In this document: positions 8,801 to 18,681 of the stretch, piece by piece
How the letters are laid out: the number at the start of each line of letters is the position of its first letter
How positions within the stretch are numbered: the stretch's first letter is position 1
Origin: Bacteroidetes bacterium endosymbiont of Geopemphigus sp.
GTDB taxonomy: Bacteria > Bacteroidota > Bacteroidia > Flavobacteriales > Blattabacteriaceae
Assembly: GCF_002904345.1 (NCBI RefSeq)
Contig: NZ_PEIH01000005.1
Location: 922,449 to 986,448 of the forward strand
DNA: 64,000 bases
Direction: 5' to 3'
Notes under the pieces: generated by a model
The model's input: the letters and a program-made list of their open reading frames with translations, nothing else
Databases searched by the model: none
What the model was told of the DNA's origin: nothing
Position numbers and translations under genes: made by a program

Positions 8801-11430
8801 TGCTAATCGGCCTTCTCAATACTTCTCCTGAGAGATCTGTTAAAAATGTGTTGCTATAGGTTGAACTTAAGCTCGTTGGTATAAATAAAAGCGAAGGCTA
8901 CCCCGCTACGGGGAAGCTTGATCTGATGCTGGCTGATCTCTGGCAGATTTCCATGAGTAGAAATTATATGGGCGCGTGCTTCGGATCCTTAGAGCAAAAA
9001 CCCTCAAAGCGATCGAAGAAAAGCAAGAAGGATTATAAAATTAACACTACTTATTAACTTAGATAAGTTCTTTCCCAAGAAATGGGGTTTACGGCTCCCG
9101 ATGAACTATGATCAATCGGATTTAAAAGAATCTGTTCGTGATTATAGAAAGAGCACCTACTGGTTATCACTTTAATATGCGCAAGATCAGCGCTCAAATA
9201 AAATCAGTTTCCAGACCCTGGGATTTAGAAAATTTCTTTCTTTCTCTCTTATAGAAATGATCTGTCAAAAGACATCTATAAGGTATACCAACTTCGTCGC
9301 AATGTAGAAACTGGTTTAAATTATAGCTTTTCTTTTCCTTCAAAATTTTACAAACCTTTTCGCTCATGGAAATTGGCGAAACAAGTAGCAAAATGGATTC
9401 CTTATCTTAAATGAATTTGCGAAATCAGCATCAATCCACTGCTAAGTTTGCTCAGTTTCAAAGTAAAAAATACACGTATTTATGAAGAAAATCTCCTACG
9501 AGATATTTAACTTCTCAAAAGTCACGATATTTCTTCTTCAAATACCGATTTTAGCTCTTTCTATAGTACAAACTTTCGATTAGATTAGGATTATAAAATC
9601 GGTTTTATCCTAACTAAGGATCTCAGGATAAACTATTTTTCTGGCACTCAGACATTGCTCGATGGAATGATGGCTTTTTCAGCGCCTTCTGAAACAGTAA
9701 TATGGTACATTTTTCTCAAAATAGGAAAACCTATACGATATAATCAAAGTTTAGATATCAACTATCAACTTCTCATAGAGGCGCTTCCTTTTATAGACTG
9801 GTTCAAAACTAATTTAGGCTATGGAGTCACCTACCAGGGATGCATAGAATCTGGATCTGCAAAAACGTTTGGGTAATCATATACAGAATTCAGAAAATAT
9901 TAGTCTCTCGAGGAATCTGAATTTTGAGAGTTTGTATAACCAAATTCCAGATTTTAAAAGATCAGATGAGAAAATCAAAAAATATGATATGCAGATGCAA
10001 AGACAAATTGCATTTTTAAATGCTTATTCAAAGCAAAAACAAAAGAAAGAAAATCAGCGCTTACTAAAGATAAAAATGTCCGATTCTCTATAAAATATTA
10101 CCTACTAATGCTGATCTCAAGCGTTAAAAAGCTCAATGTAATAGTTCGACTATAAGCAGTTTTTACCCAATCCCGGCTTTTTTCGGACAGAGAAATTATT
10201 CAGATTCAGGTATCTATAGTAGTCGCGGTCCATTATGGGGGTTTTATTGGAGACCACAATCCGATATATGATAAAGAGTCATAGAAAATAGATGGATTAT
10301 TCTTGATGATCAGGAAATAAGTTGCTATGACAAATATTGTGATAAAAACTTGCGAATGAATCTTTAATTAGAGATTTTCCTGGATTTTCGAATCGATTTG
10401 GACTTTCACAGGCGCTTCAATACTCGTCTTTTTCAGGAGAATTTTAATAAGGATACCGACCCATCAACACCTGGTTTTCACAATAATTTTCCGTTGCGAG
10501 AGTGTCTTCTTATGAAATGAGTTTTTTAGCCATCAAAAACCTCTTTACGCAATCTCAGGCTACTTACCCAACGTAATTTAAAGGAACTCACAAGTTATCG
10601 CCTCGCGAATGGGAAGGGAAAACACATATTTTATCCAGCCAGGATATTCTTTTACCAGCTTTTTATCGGCTGCGGCTGAAATAGATCCTTATAAAATACA
10701 GCTGGGTTATAAACATAGAATTCCCATTTCCAACTGGTGTATCAGTTATAACGGCTTATCACGATTAAATACTTTAGATCCTTATATAGAGCGTTTTGAA
10801 TTAGTTTATGTCTACCGATCTTCTTACACGGTAAGGAATATACAAAATAATATAGATTATTTTCAGAATCCACAGAGAAAAGATCAGAAGGACCGTCCAT
10901 TTCAATTTATACATTATGGAAATGTTATGCTATCGAGCTATTTCAGTCCACTTCTCCAAATCAACATGACTTTCAAGCTCAACATGACTTTCAAGAATCA
11001 GTTTCAAATCTCCGACGGACAGGACTAGGACGTAATTTATCTTTAAATTTTAAGGAAAATACTATTTCAGAAAATATGGAAAGAAAATGGGAAGTAGGTA
11101 CGGAATATAGATTTAAAATCTTAGATTTAAAATGCGTTTTCATAATAAAAGAAAAACGATCAAAAGCGATCTCAATATCCGAGCTACGGCAGGTATCACC
11201 GATACGCAAATGAGTTTTTATAAAATTTCGAAAAATGATATACAAAAAACCGGAGGCAACAAGTAAATTGACTTAAATTTGATCAGTAGCTTATAATTTA
11301 AACAAGGATTTCTTGATCACAGCTTTTTTGGAATACCGTCGCAGTCAATATAAAATATCCACCTCTTATCCCAGGACTACGCTCATAGCGGGGCTCAATA
11401 TGATTTTTTCCTTTTGGAATCGATTCGTTT
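5880..11430 (+). pseudogene. sprA: T9SS translocon / gliding protein SprA, degraded
   Basis: About 5.5 kb between ruvA and gcvH, the canonical sprA position in Flavobacteriia. The intact protein (about 2400 residues) is the giant outer-membrane barrel through which the type IX secretion system exports cargo. Recognisable pieces run colinearly in all three frames. Near 6000 there is an N-terminal block with PLYLMIQQYRDYILR. At 6457-6660 come LRMNYDTNAGFSFENRMNLG-like codons, then NVSMPLGTSLIWGMQSLFG and YQFGKTDY. Near 7960 is MKFNVGATLVNYSEKPLT. At 8474-8794 are MYIHAENLDDSS, RLGRNEMNYYGYEIP and EIWPQENL. Near 9770 is EALPFIDWFKTNLGY, near 10940 SPLLQINMTFK, and near 11400 a C-terminal strand. 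Dozens of stops and frameshifts separate them, so it cannot make a translocon. Confidence 0.92.
10961..10996 (+). repeat. 18-bp tandem duplication in sprA remnant
   Basis: Two adjacent 18-base units, differing only at the last base, encode the doubled NMTFKL / NMTFKN. The insertion keeps the frame, so it is not itself a disabling lesion. It probably arose by replication slippage. Confidence 0.8.
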
Positions 11431-11435
11431 ACTCT

Positions 11436-11822
11436 ATGTCGAAAAATTTAAAATATGCCCAGGAGTATGAATGGGAACGAAAAGAAGATTATTTCACTCA
11501 CACAGATATTACTGATTATACTCAAAACTAAACAGGAGGTATTATCTATTCAGAGTCGGAAAACACAGGAAAATAATTATAGGCTCTAGAAATATCCGGA
11601 ACTATAGAAGTTTTAAAAGCCATTTCAGAACTTTTTATTTTGATTTCCGTTGAGCTAAAAAAATTTTAATAAAGGACTAAACAATTATCTAAACTTTTGA
11701 ATACTTCGCGATATTATAATAGATCAGATATATTAAGATACATTAAGCCCAAGCAATGCAAAGAATTGCACTCTGGCGAAGAATATGAAATATATATCGA
11801 TCAATATCAAGTAAATTTATGA
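11436..11822 (+). pseudogene. gcvH: glycine cleavage system H protein, five in-frame stops
   Basis: The frame starting at ATG 11436 begins MSKNLKYAQEYEW and runs 128 codons to a TGA at 11820, matching GcvH (about 126 residues) end to end without an indel. Internal stops lie at 11529, two near 11565-11573 and two adjacent near 11649. SGTIEVLKAISELF corresponds to the lipoyl-attachment strand, with the acceptor lysine still present. GcvH carries the lipoyl arm shuttling aminomethyl groups in glycine cleavage. It follows sprA as expected in Flavobacteriia, and its terminal TGA overlaps the hflX ATG (ATGA). Other reduced genes here carry frameshifts; pure nonsense decay in this one is unusual. 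Confidence 0.88.
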
Positions 11823-13039
11823 TCGAAAAAAAACAAACTTATTATGAAAGGGTCATACTTATAGGCCTGATCAATTCGATGCAAGAGGACGAGAAATCCC
11901 AGGAATGCCTTAATGAGCTTGAATTTCTTGCACAAACAGCACAGGCAAAGGTCTACGCCAGATTCACTCAGCAAATTAATCGTCCACATCCGAAAACCTT
12001 TGTTGGGTCTGGAAAATTGCAGGAGATCGCGCTTTATATCAATCAATATTCTATAGATACGATTATTTTCGATGATGAACTTTCTACAGCCCAATTGAAA
12101 AATCTTGAAAAATTATTTGAGCGAAAGATCGTCGATCGCACCCAGTTAATTCTCGATATTTTTGCTCAGCGCGCAAAGACCTCCTATGCCCGAACCCAGG
12201 TGGAATTAGCCCAGTATCAATATCTTTTACCTCGTTTAACGCGTATGTGGACTCATTTAGAGCGTCAGCGAGGAGGAATCGGGTTGCGTGGTCCGGGAGA
12301 GACTGAAATCGAAACCGACCGTCGAATAGTTCGCAAGCGCATAGGTCGGCTCCGTGAAAAGCTCTTAACTATTGACAAACAAATGGCCGTTCAGCGCAAA
12401 CACCGTGGCAAACTCGTGCGAGTAGCTTTAGTAGGCTACACCAACGTAGGTAAATCTACTTTGATGAATGTCTTAAGTAAATCTGATGTTTTTATCGAAG
12501 ATAAGCTTTTTGCCACGCTTGATACTACTGTGCGAAAAGTAATAGTTAAGAATCTTCCCTTTTTATTGGCCGATACAGTAGGTTTTATACGTAAATTGCC
12601 CACTTCGCTCATCGAGTCCTTTAAATCTACCTTGGATGAGGTAAGAGAATCTGACATTTTACTTCACGTAGTGGATATTTCCCATGAGAGATTCGAAGAT
12701 CATATGAGCTCAGTTCGTGATACGCTTGCTGAGATCAAGGCTATTGATAAGCCCGTTATTGTGATTTTTAACAAAACAGATTGCTATTGTTTCACAGAGA
12801 AAACTGATGATGACTTGACGCCTCGCACCAGAGAAAATATTTCTCTCGATGAGTGGAAGCATAGTTATTTGACAAAAGATCCTGAGCATACAATTTTCGT
12901 TTCCGCTCACACAGGTCAGGGACTAGAAGATTTGAAGGAGTTGCTTTATCAAGAGGTGAAAAGATTGCATAGTCAACGCTTTCCTTATGATGATTTTCTT
13001 TATCCAATGTATGATGAGCAAGGATGTGAGTTGAAGTAA
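11819..13039 (+). CDS. hflX: GTPase HflX
   Basis: 406 residues. HflX is a ribosome-associated GTPase that splits stalled 70S ribosomes, especially under heat stress. The N-terminal HflX domain contains HPKTFVGSGKLQEI (about 57-70), and a linker contains RGPGETEIETDRR (about 157-169). The G domain shows G1 GYTNVGKS (206-213), G3 DTVGF (252-256), G4 NKTD (318-321) and a late FVSAHTGQG as G5. Its ATG overlaps the stop of the dead gcvH, so it was probably expressed from the old sprA-gcvH transcript or from a promoter inside the debris. It ends 7 bases before the convergent Crp/Fnr gene. Confidence 0.96.
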   Translation: MIEKKQTYYERVILIGLINSMQEDEKSQECLNELEFLAQTAQAKVYARFTQQINRPHPKTFVGSGKLQEIALYINQYSIDTIIFDDELSTAQLKNLEKLFERKIVDRTQLILDIFAQRAKTSYARTQVELAQYQYLLPRLTRMWTHLERQRGGIGLRGPGETEIETDRRIVRKRIGRLREKLLTIDKQMAVQRKHRGKLVRVALVGYTNVGKSTLMNVLSKSDVFIEDKLFATLDTTVRKVIVKNLPFLLADTVGFIRKLPTSLIESFKSTLDEVRESDILLHVVDISHERFEDHMSSVRDTLAEIKAIDKPVIVIFNKTDCYCFTEKTDDDLTPRTRENISLDEWKHSYLTKDPEHTIFVSAHTGQGLEDLKELLYQEVKRLHSQRFPYDDFLYPMYDEQGCELK

Positions 13040-13046
13040 AAACTTT

Positions 13047-13733
13047 TCAAGAAAGGCTCATTTTTCTGAGCTCTTCATGTTTAAGAATCTTTATTTTCTT
13101 GCCTTTCAATTCTACCAAGCCCTCCTTTTTAAGGACTGAAAGTAATCGTATGGTGGATTCTGTAGCACTTCCTATCAGGGCAGAGAGTTCTTCTCGTGTA
13201 AGTGTTGCACGTAGATAGCCTTTTGTATCTGTGCCTAATTTTTTTTCCATTACCAGTAGACTTTCGGCCAGGCGCTCTCCTATCCTTTTCTGACCCAAAG
13301 TACTAATAGCATGATCAGCATCATCGAGTTTGCCTAAGGCTTGTTTAAGCAACTCAAGAGAAAACTTGCTATTGTTTTCAATTATTTTCAAAAAAAGCGC
13401 CTGTGGGAAAAAAAGCGTTTCGCAATTTTCTATAGCATAGATCGAGGCGCTAAGACTTCTCTGCATGAGTACCGAGCAATAGCCAATAGCCTCGCCTGCT
13501 TTTACAAAACGAAGGATCTGCTCTTTTCCGTTAATGCCGATTTTTGAAATTTTACCTAATCCCTTGATTAAAAAATAAACTCCCGAAGCAAAAGTACCTT
13601 CACTGGCTATAATTTTTCCTTTAGCATAAGAGAAGATTTTTTTTTCGTTTTGAAAGTCCTTGATCTCATCTTGGGTAAGATGATTTAGAAATAAGTTTCC
13701 AGAGAGAATTTCAGAGTTCATATCTTTGTTCAT
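13047..13733 (-). CDS. Crp/Fnr-family transcriptional regulator
   Basis: 228 residues. An N-terminal cyclic-nucleotide-binding-type barrel (about 12-125; SEGTFASGVYFLIKGLGKIS) is followed by a dimerisation helix and a C-terminal winged helix-turn-helix (about 172-220; TREELSALIGSATESTIRLL). There is no N-terminal cysteine cluster like that of E. coli FNR, so oxygen sensing through an Fe-S cluster is not indicated; haem or another ligand is possible. It is divergent from ccoI with 74 bases between. In related Bacteroidota a regulator of this family sits beside the cbb3 oxidase genes, so control of that locus is the natural inference. No operator could be fixed by eye. Confidence 0.9.
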   Translation of the reverse strand: MNKDMNSEILSGNLFLNHLTQDEIKDFQNEKKIFSYAKGKIIASEGTFASGVYFLIKGLGKISKIGINGKEQILRFVKAGEAIGYCSVLMQRSLSASIYAIENCETLFFPQALFLKIIENNSKFSLELLKQALGKLDDADHAISTLGQKRIGERLAESLLVMEKKLGTDTKGYLRATLTREELSALIGSATESTIRLLSVLKKEGLVELKGKKIKILKHEELRKMSLS

Positions 13734-13807
13734 AGAGCAATCCTAAAACAGGAGACTTGTTGCAGTACAAAATTAATCTTTGTTTAAGAAACAAAAAAAC
13801 CTATTGA

Positions 13808-16183
13808 ATGTCAATTCATCACTGCTTTCACTGTAATCAAGAAACTTCAGATGACATAAAAGTTTCCCATAAGATTTTTTGTTGCCAAGGATGTAAAACC
13901 GTTTATGAGATATTGCATGAAAACGACCTGGAGAAATTTTATGAACTTAACCATTCGCCGGGTATTATCCCTAATGAAAAAAATACTTATCAATTTGATT
14001 TTCTTGATACAAAATCTATTCGAGAAAAGTTGGTCGATTTTGATGATGATCAGAGCACTTCGGTACGCTTTTTCATACCCTCTATTCATTGTAGCTCTTG
14101 CGTATGGTTATTGGAAAATCTTCCTAAAATTCAACCTTTTATACTTTGCTCAACGGTAGATTTTAGCGCTCGAACTTTAAGCGTGATCTTCAAAAATAGA
14201 GAATATAAATTAAGCGAGTTGGCGCATTTTCTCAATAAAATAGGTTATAAGCCGGCACTTAATCTTGAAAGCCTTGAAAACAAAAAACCATCTGGGGATT
14301 CTTATCTCTTTTATAAGATAACTATTGCTTTTTTTTGTTTTGCCAATAGTATGTTATTAGCTTTCCCTGAATATTTAGGCTCCCATGGGGATCTTTGGCT
14401 CAAAGATAACCAATATTTCTTTCGAATGCTCATGCTCTTGCTTTCTCTTCCGGTGATGTTTTATTCAGCTACAGATTTTTTTCGGTCTGCTTATACTGCT
14501 GTATTGCAAAAGAATTTACATATTGACGTTCCCATTGCTTTGGGTATGTTGGTACTCTTTCTAAGAAGTTTTTATGAGGTGCTTACCGGCTTTGGTCCGG
14601 GTTATTTCGATAGTTTTTCTGGTTTGGTTTTTTTTATGTTGCTCGGGCGCGCTTTTCAGATCAGAACTTATCGATTCCTGGCTTTTGATCGTGATTACAA
14701 ATCTTTTTATCCTATTGCCGTTACACGCATTCATAATCAAAAAGAAGAGAATATTTTGTTGTCCGATTTACATAAGGGCGATCGTATTCTTATACGAAAT
14801 GAAGAAATCATCCCAGCTGATGTTATACTGATAAGTGATGAGGCATTCATCGATAACAGCTTTATTACCGGAGAATCGCGTTTGGTCTCCCATAAAAGCG
14901 GGGATCGGATCTATGCCGGAGGGCGTCAGCGAGGAGGCGTCCTTGAAGTAGAGGTAATTAAAGAGGTTGAACAGAGTCGTTTGATCCAATTGTGGAGTCA
15001 TCAGGCTTTTGAAAAATCAAAGGTATACCTTGATAGTTTGGTTAATCGCTGGAGTTATTATTTTACTCTTATTGTGCTTATCTCTGCTGTTTTTACCGCT
15101 ATTTACTGGTATTACTTTGATCAGGCACGCCTTTTTCAAGCGGTTTGCGCGGTTTTAATCGTGGCTTGTCCTTGCGCTTTAGCTTTGTCTACACCTTTCA
15201 CACTTGGACATTTGATGCGTATTTTCTCGCGAGAGGGTCTCTATGTCAGAGATATCCACACTATAGAGCGTATGACTAAAGTAAATACTCTGGTATTTGA
15301 CAAGACAGGCACGTTAACTGAAAGTGAAGGTACACAAGTTAATTATAAGGGTTCACCCTTAAATAAAAATCAACATTCTTCCCTGGCAGCTTTATTCAGA
15401 AATTCCAAACATCCCCTTAGTCGCTCATTGTGTAATTATCTGAAGAATAGCTCTGTAAAAGAGGTTAGCGATTTTCAGGAATTCCCCGGAAGAGGCTTGC
15501 AGGCGTGCATCAATGGCTCTTTTATCAAGGCGGGTTCAGCTGATTATATAGGTGCTATACAAAAAAGAGCGCAAAACCGTACACAAGTATTTGTTTCGAT
15601 AGAGGGACGTACTCTGGGATGTTTTATCTTCCATCATCGTTATCGCCGGGGATTAAAAAATCTTTTTAAGCATCTGAGCCGTTACCGTCTTTCTGTTCTC
15701 TCAGGAGATAATAACGCAGAAAGACCTTTTTTAAAATCGCTCTTTCCCTTAAACAGTGAGATGTTGTTTTGGAAAAATCCTCAACAGAAGCTCGATTATA
15801 TAAATCAATTGCAGCAAAACGGCTATGGCGTAATGATGTTTGGAGACGGTTTAAATGATGCCGGAGCGCTTAAGCAGAGCGACGTAGGGGTAGCAATATC
15901 TGAAAGTGTGAATAATTTCTCGCCCGATTGTGATGTTCTTATGCAAGCAGATAAATTTCACCGGATTCCCTATTTTTTAAACCTCTCTCGTATGGGTATT
16001 CAACTGGTCATGGTTGCTTTTTTAATCAGCTTATTCTACAACGCTATAGGCTTGACTTTTGCTATAAGTGGACATCTTAAGCCAGTTATAGCGGCTTTGT
16101 TAATGCCAGCGAGTTCATTATCTGTAATGCTCTTTGCTACATCTTCTACCTGGATAGTCTCCCACCTGTTAAGAGGAAAATAA
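13808..16183 (+). CDS. ccoI: cbb3 oxidase copper-supplying P-type ATPase CcoI
   Basis: 791 residues. This inner-membrane P1B ATPase is thought to deliver copper for assembly of the CcoN active site. The N-terminal metal-binding part has HCFHC (5-9) and FCCQGC (24-29), followed by a heavy-metal-associated domain with HCSSC (94-98). Membrane helices begin near 165. The actuator TGES is at 354-357, the ion-path CPC at 454-456, the phosphorylated aspartate in DKTGT at 498-502, and the hinge GDGLNDAGAL near 680. Length and motif order are those of FixI/CcoI. It heads the oxidase locus and is divergent from the Crp/Fnr gene. Confidence 0.95.
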   Translation: MSIHHCFHCNQETSDDIKVSHKIFCCQGCKTVYEILHENDLEKFYELNHSPGIIPNEKNTYQFDFLDTKSIREKLVDFDDDQSTSVRFFIPSIHCSSCVWLLENLPKIQPFILCSTVDFSARTLSVIFKNREYKLSELAHFLNKIGYKPALNLESLENKKPSGDSYLFYKITIAFFCFANSMLLAFPEYLGSHGDLWLKDNQYFFRMLMLLLSLPVMFYSATDFFRSAYTAVLQKNLHIDVPIALGMLVLFLRSFYEVLTGFGPGYFDSFSGLVFFMLLGRAFQIRTYRFLAFDRDYKSFYPIAVTRIHNQKEENILLSDLHKGDRILIRNEEIIPADVILISDEAFIDNSFITGESRLVSHKSGDRIYAGGRQRGGVLEVEVIKEVEQSRLIQLWSHQAFEKSKVYLDSLVNRWSYYFTLIVLISAVFTAIYWYYFDQARLFQAVCAVLIVACPCALALSTPFTLGHLMRIFSREGLYVRDIHTIERMTKVNTLVFDKTGTLTESEGTQVNYKGSPLNKNQHSSLAALFRNSKHPLSRSLCNYLKNSSVKEVSDFQEFPGRGLQACINGSFIKAGSADYIGAIQKRAQNRTQVFVSIEGRTLGCFIFHHRYRRGLKNLFKHLSRYRLSVLSGDNNAERPFLKSLFPLNSEMLFWKNPQQKLDYINQLQQNGYGVMMFGDGLNDAGALKQSDVGVAISESVNNFSPDCDVLMQADKFHRIPYFLNLSRMGIQLVMVAFLISLFYNAIGLTFAISGHLKPVIAALLMPASSLSVMLFATSSTWIVSHLLRGK

Positions 16184-16256
16184 TTTAGAATAAATATAAA
16201 TAAAAAACCGCTTTCATATACAATTTCAATAAACATTAAAAAAGATTTTCAAGGCG

Positions 16257-16264
16257 TATCTTTG
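16257..16264 (+). promoter_or_regulatory. putative -7 box (TATCTTTG) for ccoSNOQP
   Basis: An exact TAnnTTTG box, the Bacteroidota sigma-A -7 element, lies 7 bases before the ccoS ATG in the 88-base gap after ccoI. No clear -33 TTG was found at normal spacing. The predicted leader is very short. Confidence 0.45.
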
Positions 16265-16271
16265 CAATTAT

Positions 16272-16448
16272 ATGGATATATTGCTGTTAATGATATTAGC
16301 CAGCATTTCTTTAGGACTGGTTTTTTTGATTATTTTCATAATCAATGCGAAAAATAGGCAGTTTGATGACGATGAATCCCCGGCTTTAAGAATTCTTATG
16401 GATGATTCACTTTCTGAAAAAGAAAATAAAAAGAACCAAATTTTATAG
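16272..16448 (+). CDS. ccoS: cbb3 oxidase assembly protein CcoS
   Basis: 58 residues starting MDILLLMILAS. One N-terminal membrane helix (about 2-24) is followed by the CcoS signature QFDDDESPALRIL, equivalent to the QFDDxxxPxxRxL of characterised CcoS proteins, and a short charged tail. CcoS is needed for cofactor insertion into the cbb3 oxidase. The stop TAG overlaps the GTG that may start ccoNO by one base (TAGTG), so the two are likely translationally coupled. Confidence 0.93.
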   Translation: MDILLLMILASISLGLVFLIIFIINAKNRQFDDDESPALRILMDDSLSEKENKKNQIL

Positions 16449-18679
16449 TGTATCAAATGGAAGTGCAGAAATTTTATTACGACAATCGCATTGTGAAGGC
16501 TTTTCTATATGCCACTGTTTTCTGGGCGCTCATTGGCTTTATTGCAGGTTTGGCTATCGCGCTGATGCTTTTTTATCCTGAACTTCCTGAATTTTTTCTA
16601 GGAGAACATCTTAAAGATTCCTTTGGAATTTTGAGCTATGGACGTTGGAGAATGCTTCATACCAACACCGTTATTTTCGCTTTTGTCGGCAACGTTATTT
16701 TTACCGGCTCTTATTATTCACTGCAGCGTCTTCTTAAAACACGTATGTTCAGCGATGTACTTAGTTGGGCGCATTTCTGGGGGTGGCAGCTTATGATCGT
16801 GCTTACCTGGGTTACTTATATCTTAGGGATAAATACCAGCAAGGAATATGCTGAGCATGAATGGCCTATAGATATTCTTATCGCGGTGGTTTGGATCATC
16901 TACGGCATTAATATAATCGGAACTCTTTTTGTAAGAAGAGTTAGGCATATGTATGTGGCAATATGGTTTTTTCTCGGCACATGGATAGCTGTTCTTATGT
17001 TGCATATTTTCAACAATCTTGCAATGCCCATTGCGTTAAATTCTTTGAAAAGTTATTCTATATACGCAGGAGTACAAGATGCTTTGGTACAATGGTGGTA
17101 TGGCCATAACGCCGTAGCTTTTGTATTGACAACGCCTATACTCGGTTTAATGTATTATTATATTCCCAAAGCTTCCGGACGTCCTGTGTTTTCTTATAAA
17201 TTATCGATCATACATTTCTGGTCACTCATCTTTGTTTATATATGGGCTGGACCTCACCATTTGATGTATACCTCTCTCCCTGGCTGGGCTCAGATGCTCG
17301 GGACGGTTTTTTCTATTATGCTCATCGCTCCGTCATGGGGTGGTATGCTTAATGGATTACTTACCCTTCGAGGGGCTTGGGATAAGGTGCGTGATGATCC
17401 GATATTGAAATTTTTTGTCGTGGCGGTCACATGCTATGGCATGGCCACTTTTGAAGGGCCTATGCTTGCTACCAAGACCTTAAACTCTATTGGACACTTT
17501 ACGGACTGGATCATCGCTCATGTACATGTAGGTACTCTTGGGTGGAATGGATTTATGGCTTTTGGTGTTATTTACTGGTTGGTTAAACGACTTTGGAACA
17601 TCAGGCTCTACTCCAATGCTTTAGCGAACGCTCATTTTTGGCTCGGAACCTTAGGTATTATTTTTTACGTCATTCCGCTTTATTGGGGCGCGGTGGTACA
17701 AGCTGAGATGTGGAAAGAATTTAAGCCCGATGGGACCTTGATGAATAAAAATTTTTTAGATACCGTAACGGCTATCGTACCTTTTTATAAAATGCGTTTT
17801 ATAGGAGGGAGTCTTTATCTCATAGGCGCTTTTATAATGGTTTATAATCTTTACCGTACCGTTAGAATGGGACATTTTATAGCTGATGAACCTGCAGAGG
17901 TGGTAGCTCTGGTAAAGCGCTCTAAAAAGAGAAATTCTGGAGAGAAATTCCACGAATGGCTAGAGCGCAAGCCTGTACAGCTCACCGTTCTTTCTTTACT
18001 CACAATAGCTGTCGGAAGTGCGGTAGAAATCATTCCTACACTAGTAATTAAATCCAATATTGCTACTATATCAAGCGTGAAGCCTTATCGTGCCTTGGAA
18101 CTTGAGGGTCGGGATCTCTATATTCGTGAGGGCTGTAACGCTTGCCATTCGCAGATGGTACGTCCTTTTAGAGATGAGGTAGTGCGTTATGGGGAATATT
18201 CCAAGGCAGGCGAATTCGTTTATGACCATCCTTTTCTTTGGGGATCTAAGCGCACCGGGCCGGATTTGGGGCGTGAAGGAGGAAAAAGCCCGAGTTCCTG
18301 GCATTTTAAACATATGTATGATCCGCGTTCTACTTCTCCAGGTTCCATTATGCCCAGATATCCCTGGTTGATGTATCGAAGATTGAATACTGAAGCGACG
18401 CTGGCAAAAATGCGTACTATGATAAAATTGGGGGTGCCCTATACTGATGACGACATTGCCCAGGCATATAAAGATATAGATGTTCAAGCCTCTAAGATTA
18501 TTACAAGTATTTATAGTGAATCTCCTGATATTAAGGAGCAGATTAACGAACAGCAAAAGCGTGAAGGAAAAAGTTTTGTCCCTCTTGAAAAAAGAGAAAT
18601 CATCGCGCTCATTGCCTATTTGCAACGCATCGGAACAGATATCAAAGCTCTGGAAGTGAAAACCGAGCAGAACCGATAG
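16448..18679 (+). CDS. ccoNO: cbb3-type cytochrome c oxidase subunits I/II fusion CcoNO
   Basis: 743 residues. A CcoN half (about 1-480; the copper/haem catalytic subunit) is fused to CcoO (about 520-743; membrane-anchored monohaem cytochrome c), the arrangement typical of Bacteroidota. CcoN shows multiple membrane helices with WWYGHNAVAFVLTTP, WAGPHHLMYTSLP and DWIIAHVHVGTLGWNG, which hold the haem and CuB histidines. CcoO shows REGCNACHSQMVRPF (CxxCH near 563) and GTDIK at the C-terminus. Cbb3 oxidases reduce oxygen to water at very low oxygen tension. The start is GTG 16448, or ATG 16457 (MEVQKFYYDN), which matches the usual family start better. Confidence 0.96.
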   Translation: MYQMEVQKFYYDNRIVKAFLYATVFWALIGFIAGLAIALMLFYPELPEFFLGEHLKDSFGILSYGRWRMLHTNTVIFAFVGNVIFTGSYYSLQRLLKTRMFSDVLSWAHFWGWQLMIVLTWVTYILGINTSKEYAEHEWPIDILIAVVWIIYGINIIGTLFVRRVRHMYVAIWFFLGTWIAVLMLHIFNNLAMPIALNSLKSYSIYAGVQDALVQWWYGHNAVAFVLTTPILGLMYYYIPKASGRPVFSYKLSIIHFWSLIFVYIWAGPHHLMYTSLPGWAQMLGTVFSIMLIAPSWGGMLNGLLTLRGAWDKVRDDPILKFFVVAVTCYGMATFEGPMLATKTLNSIGHFTDWIIAHVHVGTLGWNGFMAFGVIYWLVKRLWNIRLYSNALANAHFWLGTLGIIFYVIPLYWGAVVQAEMWKEFKPDGTLMNKNFLDTVTAIVPFYKMRFIGGSLYLIGAFIMVYNLYRTVRMGHFIADEPAEVVALVKRSKKRNSGEKFHEWLERKPVQLTVLSLLTIAVGSAVEIIPTLVIKSNIATISSVKPYRALELEGRDLYIREGCNACHSQMVRPFRDEVVRYGEYSKAGEFVYDHPFLWGSKRTGPDLGREGGKSPSSWHFKHMYDPRSTSPGSIMPRYPWLMYRRLNTEATLAKMRTMIKLGVPYTDDDIAQAYKDIDVQASKIITSIYSESPDIKEQINEQQKREGKSFVPLEKREIIALIAYLQRIGTDIKALEVKTEQNR

Positions 18680-18681
18680 AT

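Noticed and set aside
5970-11531. Several separate small genes in the sprA region (open frames of 60-140 codons)
   Set aside because: Their products match successive blocks of SprA in order and in shifting frames; they are pieces of one dead gene.
11436-11822. Stop-codon reassignment suggested by the five-stop gcvH frame
   Set aside because: TAA, TAG and TGA all end intact genes here and none occurs inside a conserved gene; other pseudogenes are also frameshifted.
13760-13795. TAATCTTTG before ccoI as a TAnnTTTG promoter
   Set aside because: There is one extra base between TA and TTTG, so it does not fit the consensus spacing.
13800-13825. Palindrome ATTGA-ATG-TCAAT over the ccoI start as an FNR operator
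   Set aside because: The spacer is 3 bases; Fnr/Crp-type half-sites need about 6, and the centre lies on the start codon.
18071-18625. A minus-strand gene of 184 codons
   Set aside because: Antisense to the CcoO half of ccoNO; the sense strand has clear catalytic and haem motifs.
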